Assembly (NCBI GenBank): GCA_030628575.1
Contig: DAOVQR010000028.1
Coordinates: forward strand, 1 to 7,672
DNA length: 7,672 nucleotides
Direction of reading: 5' to 3'
Origin: a bacterium
GTDB lineage: Bacteria > Patescibacteriota > UBA1384 > JAMDBS01 > DAOVQR01
A model generated the notes under the pieces. The model searched no databases, had not been told where the DNA came from, and was given only the letters and a program-made list of their open reading frames with translations. A program made the translations under genes and the position numbers. Shown here piece after piece: positions 5,659 to 7,672 of the stretch; the first letter of the stretch is position 1; each line of letters begins with the position of its first letter.

Positions 5659-6693
5659 TTTTATTATTTTCCGTACGTATTGCAAATAGATGTTACACCA
5701 AGATGTAATCTGAATTGTCTGCACTGCCGGACAAGCCATGGAGTTCAAAATGAAATGCCTGTAGAAAAATGGATAGGAATTCTTGATCCGATCTTCGCTG
5801 CTTTTCCAGGATTAATTCATTGGGTAGCAATTGGTGGTGGAGAACCAACATTGTATCCTAATTTGATAAAATTGATTGAATATCTGAAAAATAAAACACG
5901 AATCATTTTATTGATGACCAATGGAGTTCTTATTGCAGAAAATCCAACTTTACTCGATAATCTAATCAATGTTGGATTAAATCGAGTGCAATTGAGTTTG
6001 GAAAGCCCAAATAAAGAAATACACAATCAAATCAGAGGTTCAGGTAATTTCGACATTGTGATGAAAGCAACTCAAGTCATTATTAATAGAAAAATTAAAC
6101 TGGCTTTCAGGATGACTTTGAATGGTCTTAATTATCAAGGATATGCTGATTTTATTAAATTGTGCAAAAACATCGGGGCAGATGAGGCAAATCTACGTAG
6201 GGTAATTCCAGTCGGCAATGCCAGTAAAAACTTTTCATGGGATTGTATTCCAGAAAAAGATTATATTGATCTTTTGGAAAATTTTCCTAAACTGGAAAAG
6301 AAAATTGGCATTTATGTCAATTCTGAAGATCCTTACAGGTTTTTGTTCCATCCAAATTTCTCCCGTCGGGCTTGTATCACTGGGATGAGCTTGCGTGGAT
6401 GTCCGGCAGGAACAATGCATGCTTATATCAATCCTGAAGGTATGATGCGCCCTTGTTCTAATATCCCTTATATTCTTGGTGATCTTAAAAAAGAATCATT
6501 TTTAAAAATCTGGAATAAACATTCTTGGATGATAAAACTTCGTGAGCGCAATTATGAAAATTGTAAAAAATGTAAATATAAAAATATCTGCGGTGGCTGC
6601 CGTGCTATTGCTCAGCATGCCACTGGCGATTGGTGGGGAATCGACCCCACGTGTTTTATCAATAGCAAATACTTTCAAGAGCCGAGGATTTAA
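5656..6693 (+). CDS. Radical SAM/SPASM domain protein
   Basis: 345 residues from the TTG start (356 if the ATG at 5623 is used). The radical SAM cluster motif is C17-N-L-N-C21-L-H-C24, followed by G-G-G-E-P-T-L-Y-P, the usual SAM-binding stretch. The C-terminal SPASM region shows C-P-A-G, then G-M-M-R-P-C, then C-K-K-C-K-Y-K-N-I-C-G-G-C and a last D-P-T-C, enough ligands for two auxiliary 4Fe-4S clusters. The layout resembles PqqE, NirJ and peptide-modifying SPASM enzymes. The length is normal and all cluster cysteines are present, so it should be active in the cytosol. It directly follows the FcoT-like gene and ends in a terminator, so the pair forms one transcript. No precursor peptide or RRE-like gene is evident nearby. 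The substrate is unknown; peptide modification is only one possibility. Confidence 0.92.
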   Translation: MFYYFPYVLQIDVTPRCNLNCLHCRTSHGVQNEMPVEKWIGILDPIFAAFPGLIHWVAIGGGEPTLYPNLIKLIEYLKNKTRIILLMTNGVLIAENPTLLDNLINVGLNRVQLSLESPNKEIHNQIRGSGNFDIVMKATQVIINRKIKLAFRMTLNGLNYQGYADFIKLCKNIGADEANLRRVIPVGNASKNFSWDCIPEKDYIDLLENFPKLEKKIGIYVNSEDPYRFLFHPNFSRRACITGMSLRGCPAGTMHAYINPEGMMRPCSNIPYILGDLKKESFLKIWNKHSWMIKLRERNYENCKKCKYKNICGGCRAIAQHATGDWWGIDPTCFINSKYFQEPRI

Positions 6694-6711
6694 TCCGAAG
6701 CTCTTTTATTT
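6677..6711 (+). terminator. Intrinsic terminator overlapping the radical SAM stop
   Basis: AAGAGC (6677-6682) pairs with GCTCTT (6700-6705), and GGAT (6686-6689) pairs with ATCC (6693-6696) above a small internal loop. The T-rich tail TTTTATTTT follows. The hairpin includes the stop codon at 6691-6693, so it closes the cassette tightly. Confidence 0.75.
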
Positions 6712-6719
6712 TACAAAAG

Positions 6720-6782
6720 TCTGTCCTTATAAACATAGAAGTGCTTAAAATTGTTGTCAAAACAGATCAAAAGTGGTATTAT
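6720..6782 (+). repeat. Direct repeat, right copy: helicase-tail remnant plus promoter
   Basis: This copy contains the exact 18-base core at 6720-6737, which starts 1685 bases after the left copy. It then diverges with small gaps: GAAG, TAAAA, TTGTCA, AAAGTG, TATTAT. One frame encodes V-C-P-Y-K-H-R-S-A-stop, a degenerate version of the helicase C-terminus. It is noncoding in its present place. Confidence 0.75.
6754..6782 (+). promoter_or_regulatory. Sigma70-like promoter upstream of the MITE and hsdM
   Basis: TTGTCA (6754-6759) and TATTAT (6777-6782) are separated by 17 bases, predicting a start near 6789. It is the counterpart of the promoter at 5071-5098 in the duplicated segment. A transcript from here would have to cross the palindromic MITE to reach hsdM. 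Confidence 0.6.
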
Positions 6783-7098
6783 TTGGGTGGAAATTAGAGA
6801 TTTAAGATTTATGAATTAAGTTTTTAGTTTTAAATTACACCAAAGATGACACCAAAATCCCTGCATCCAAAAACAGCTCCGGTTGGATTACTTGGTAAAA
6901 AAATAGACTTGTTGCGAAATAATTTTTCGTAACGAAATTAGAGAATTTTAGGCGAAAATAATGAAGAGCGAGGAAGCGTAACAGAGTTACGGTGACGAAA
7001 TCTGAATTATTTTTTAGCCAAAATTATCTGATTGCAGTAGAAAAGGTTATTTCGCAACAAGTCTAATAATATAGAAGTTTTATAAATAAGGATTACTT
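6783..7098. other. Noncoding stretch before hsdM, with a possible 28-codon ORF and the MITE
   Basis: This region has no convincing gene. The only small frame of note begins at ATG 6846 and reads M-T-P-K-S-L-H-P-K-T-A-P-V-G-L-L-G-K-K before running into the MITE at 6904 and stopping at 6930-6932. It has no ribosome binding site, and I do not recognise it. It may be the remnant of a gene cut by the MITE, or chance. The bases after the MITE hold only the hsdM leader with AAGGA at 7088-7092. Confidence 0.5.
6904..7065. mobile_element. 162-bp palindromic MITE
   Basis: Perfect 19-bp terminal inverted repeats, TAGACTTGTTGCGAAATAA at 6904-6922 and its complement at 7047-7065, bound an element with no coding capacity. 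The two arms stay imperfectly complementary along their length. For example, 6943-6962 pairs with about 7006-7026, and the centre is a perfect CGTAAC-AGA-GTTACG hairpin at 6977-6991. The outer TA pair may be a TA target duplication, but the palindrome makes this ambiguous. It is probably mobilised by a transposase encoded elsewhere. In RNA it would form one long hairpin in the leader of hsdM. Confidence 0.82.
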
Positions 7099-7563
7099 AT
7101 GTTAGATGATCAAAAGAAACAACTTCAAACTCAACTATGGAATATTGCCAATGAACTCAGGGGTAAAATGGATGCCGATGAATTTCGCGATTATATTCTC
7201 GGCTTTATTTTTTATAAATATCTTTCCGAAAAATTACATTTGTACGCAAATAAACTACTTAAAGCTGATAAACTTGACTATAAAGATATAAACGAAAAAT
7301 CCCAGAAAGGCAAAAAAATAATTGAGGCGATTAAAACCGAATCAGTTGACAAACTCGGTTATTTTCTCGCTCCATCAGAACTATTTAGTACATTAGTAGA
7401 AAGTAATCAAGCCAATAATAACATTATTGAAAAACTTGAAAAAATTCTAAATGGCATTGAACGAAGTACTATGGGCACAGAAAGTGAAGATGATTTTGAT
7501 AAACTTTTTTCAGAGCTTGATCTAAATTTTTGGCTTAATATCAAATTTGTGGGTCTGACTTAA
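7099..7563 (+). pseudogene. hsdM: Type I restriction-modification methyltransferase subunit (HsdM), N-terminal fragment
   Basis: Residues 1-143 match the HsdM N-terminal helical domain: L-Q-T-Q-L-W-N-I-A-N-E-L-R-G, M-D-A-D-E-F-R-D-Y-I-L-G-F-I-F-Y-K-Y-L-S-E-K, Y-F-L-A-P-S-E-L-F, and finally F-D-K-L-F-S-E-L-D-L-N. In intact HsdM this domain is followed by the SAM-binding methylase core (NPPF motif) for a total of about 500 residues. Here homology stops after L-N (7527), and 11 unrelated residues (F-W-L-N-I-K-F-V-G-L-T) lead to a stop. The break coincides with the start of another insertion element, so the gene is probably disrupted and the fragment lacks methylase activity. AAGGA (7088-7092), 6 bases before the ATG, supports the start. 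No hsdS or hsdR lies in the window; the remainder may lie beyond the element. Confidence 0.85.
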
Positions 7564-7672
7564 CCTGAAGTATGATACAATTAAACCATATAAATAATAG
7601 TCTAATTACAAAGGATTGTATTATGCGTAAAAAAATTGTCCAAAATGTGGTTCAAATCACACAAAGAAAAAA
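7528..7672 (+). mobile_element. Left part of an insertion sequence interrupting hsdM
   Basis: HsdM homology ends at about 7527. A noncoding leader of about 95 bases precedes a zinc-ribbon transposase start at 7623. The true terminus is probably near GGCTTAATATC (7532 onward), but this is only a guess, because the other end and any target duplication lie outside the window. TACAAT at 7576-7581 could be a -10 box for the transposase. Confidence 0.55.
7623..7672 (+). CDS. Zinc-ribbon transposase, N-terminal start (partial, apparent frameshift)
   Basis: ATG at 7623 is preceded by AAAGGA (7610-7615) with ideal 7-base spacing. Read directly it gives M-R-K-K-I-V-Q-N-V. The frame reached by adding one base in the A7 run gives M-R-K-K-N-C-P-K-C-G-S-N-H-T-K-K, a typical zinc ribbon at the N-terminus of IS1595/IS1/IS256-variant transposases. 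The second reading is clearly the biological one. Either the gene is frameshifted, or expression depends on slippage at the A run, or there is a base error. The gene runs off the window. Confidence 0.6.
   Translation, partial: MRKKIVQNVVQITQRK

Noticed and set aside
6542..6748. 68-residue + strand frame overlapping the radical SAM 3' end
   Set aside because: It shadows the SPASM region. Only its last residues are informative, as a remnant of the duplicated helicase tail.
6846..6932. 28-codon ORF as a RiPP precursor for the radical SAM enzyme
   Set aside because: It has no ribosome binding site, lies beyond the cassette terminator, its end is inside the MITE, and it shows no leader/core pattern or cysteine-rich core.

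Overview
This is an AT-rich, gene-dense bacterial window with all recognisable genes on the + strand. The gene set and style suggest a Patescibacteria/CPR (Parcubacteria-like) genome. The reasons are a DUF4430 protein beside a DUF6580 membrane protein, a UvrD-type helicase fused to a RecB-like nuclease, very A-rich coding sequence, several gene starts without a Shine-Dalgarno sequence, and many short tandem and palindromic repeats that enter open reading frames. This placement is an inference; the window has no rRNA or other phylogenetic marker.

Layout. Positions 1-113 hold the last 36 codons of an IS110-family transposase, followed by a TTGACA box that fits the right end of such an element and by a REP-like hairpin (158-189). 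Positions 212-1564 hold an anchored DUF4430 (transcobalamin C-terminal-like) protein and a DUF6580 multi-pass membrane protein that resembles ECF-transporter S components; they may form an uptake or surface-binding pair. A small thioredoxin follows (1633-1953), then a weak terminator and a 999-residue UvrD/PcrA-type helicase with a C-terminal Fe-S PD-(D/E)XK nuclease domain (2064-5063). The helicase reading frame contains a heptamer array, a 14-bp tandem duplication, and a 37-bp palindromic element present twice in opposite orientations plus a half copy. All of these stay in frame and lie between the conserved motifs.

The most interesting part is 5071-6711. It has a promoter, a hotdog-fold protein resembling FcoT thioesterases, a radical SAM/SPASM protein whose likely start is TTG behind a strong ribosome binding site, and an intrinsic terminator. 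This self-contained two-gene cassette is bracketed by a duplication of the helicase 3' end and its following promoter (about 5035-5098 and 6720-6782, with an 18-nt exact core). That arrangement suggests insertion or recombination at the helicase tail. FcoT-like proteins are known from isonitrile lipopeptide pathways. Pairing one with a SPASM radical SAM enzyme and no visible carrier protein, ligase or precursor peptide is not a system I recognise.

Downstream, the second promoter copy leads into a noncoding stretch with a 162-bp near-palindromic MITE (perfect 19-bp terminal inverted repeats, 6904-7065). Next comes the N-terminal part of a type I restriction-modification HsdM subunit (7099-7563), which loses homology after the DLN motif because another insertion sequence begins there. 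That element's transposase starts at 7623 with a zinc ribbon that can be read only after a one-base slip on an A7 run, and it leaves the window. The region therefore looks like an accessory locus reshaped repeatedly by mobile DNA.
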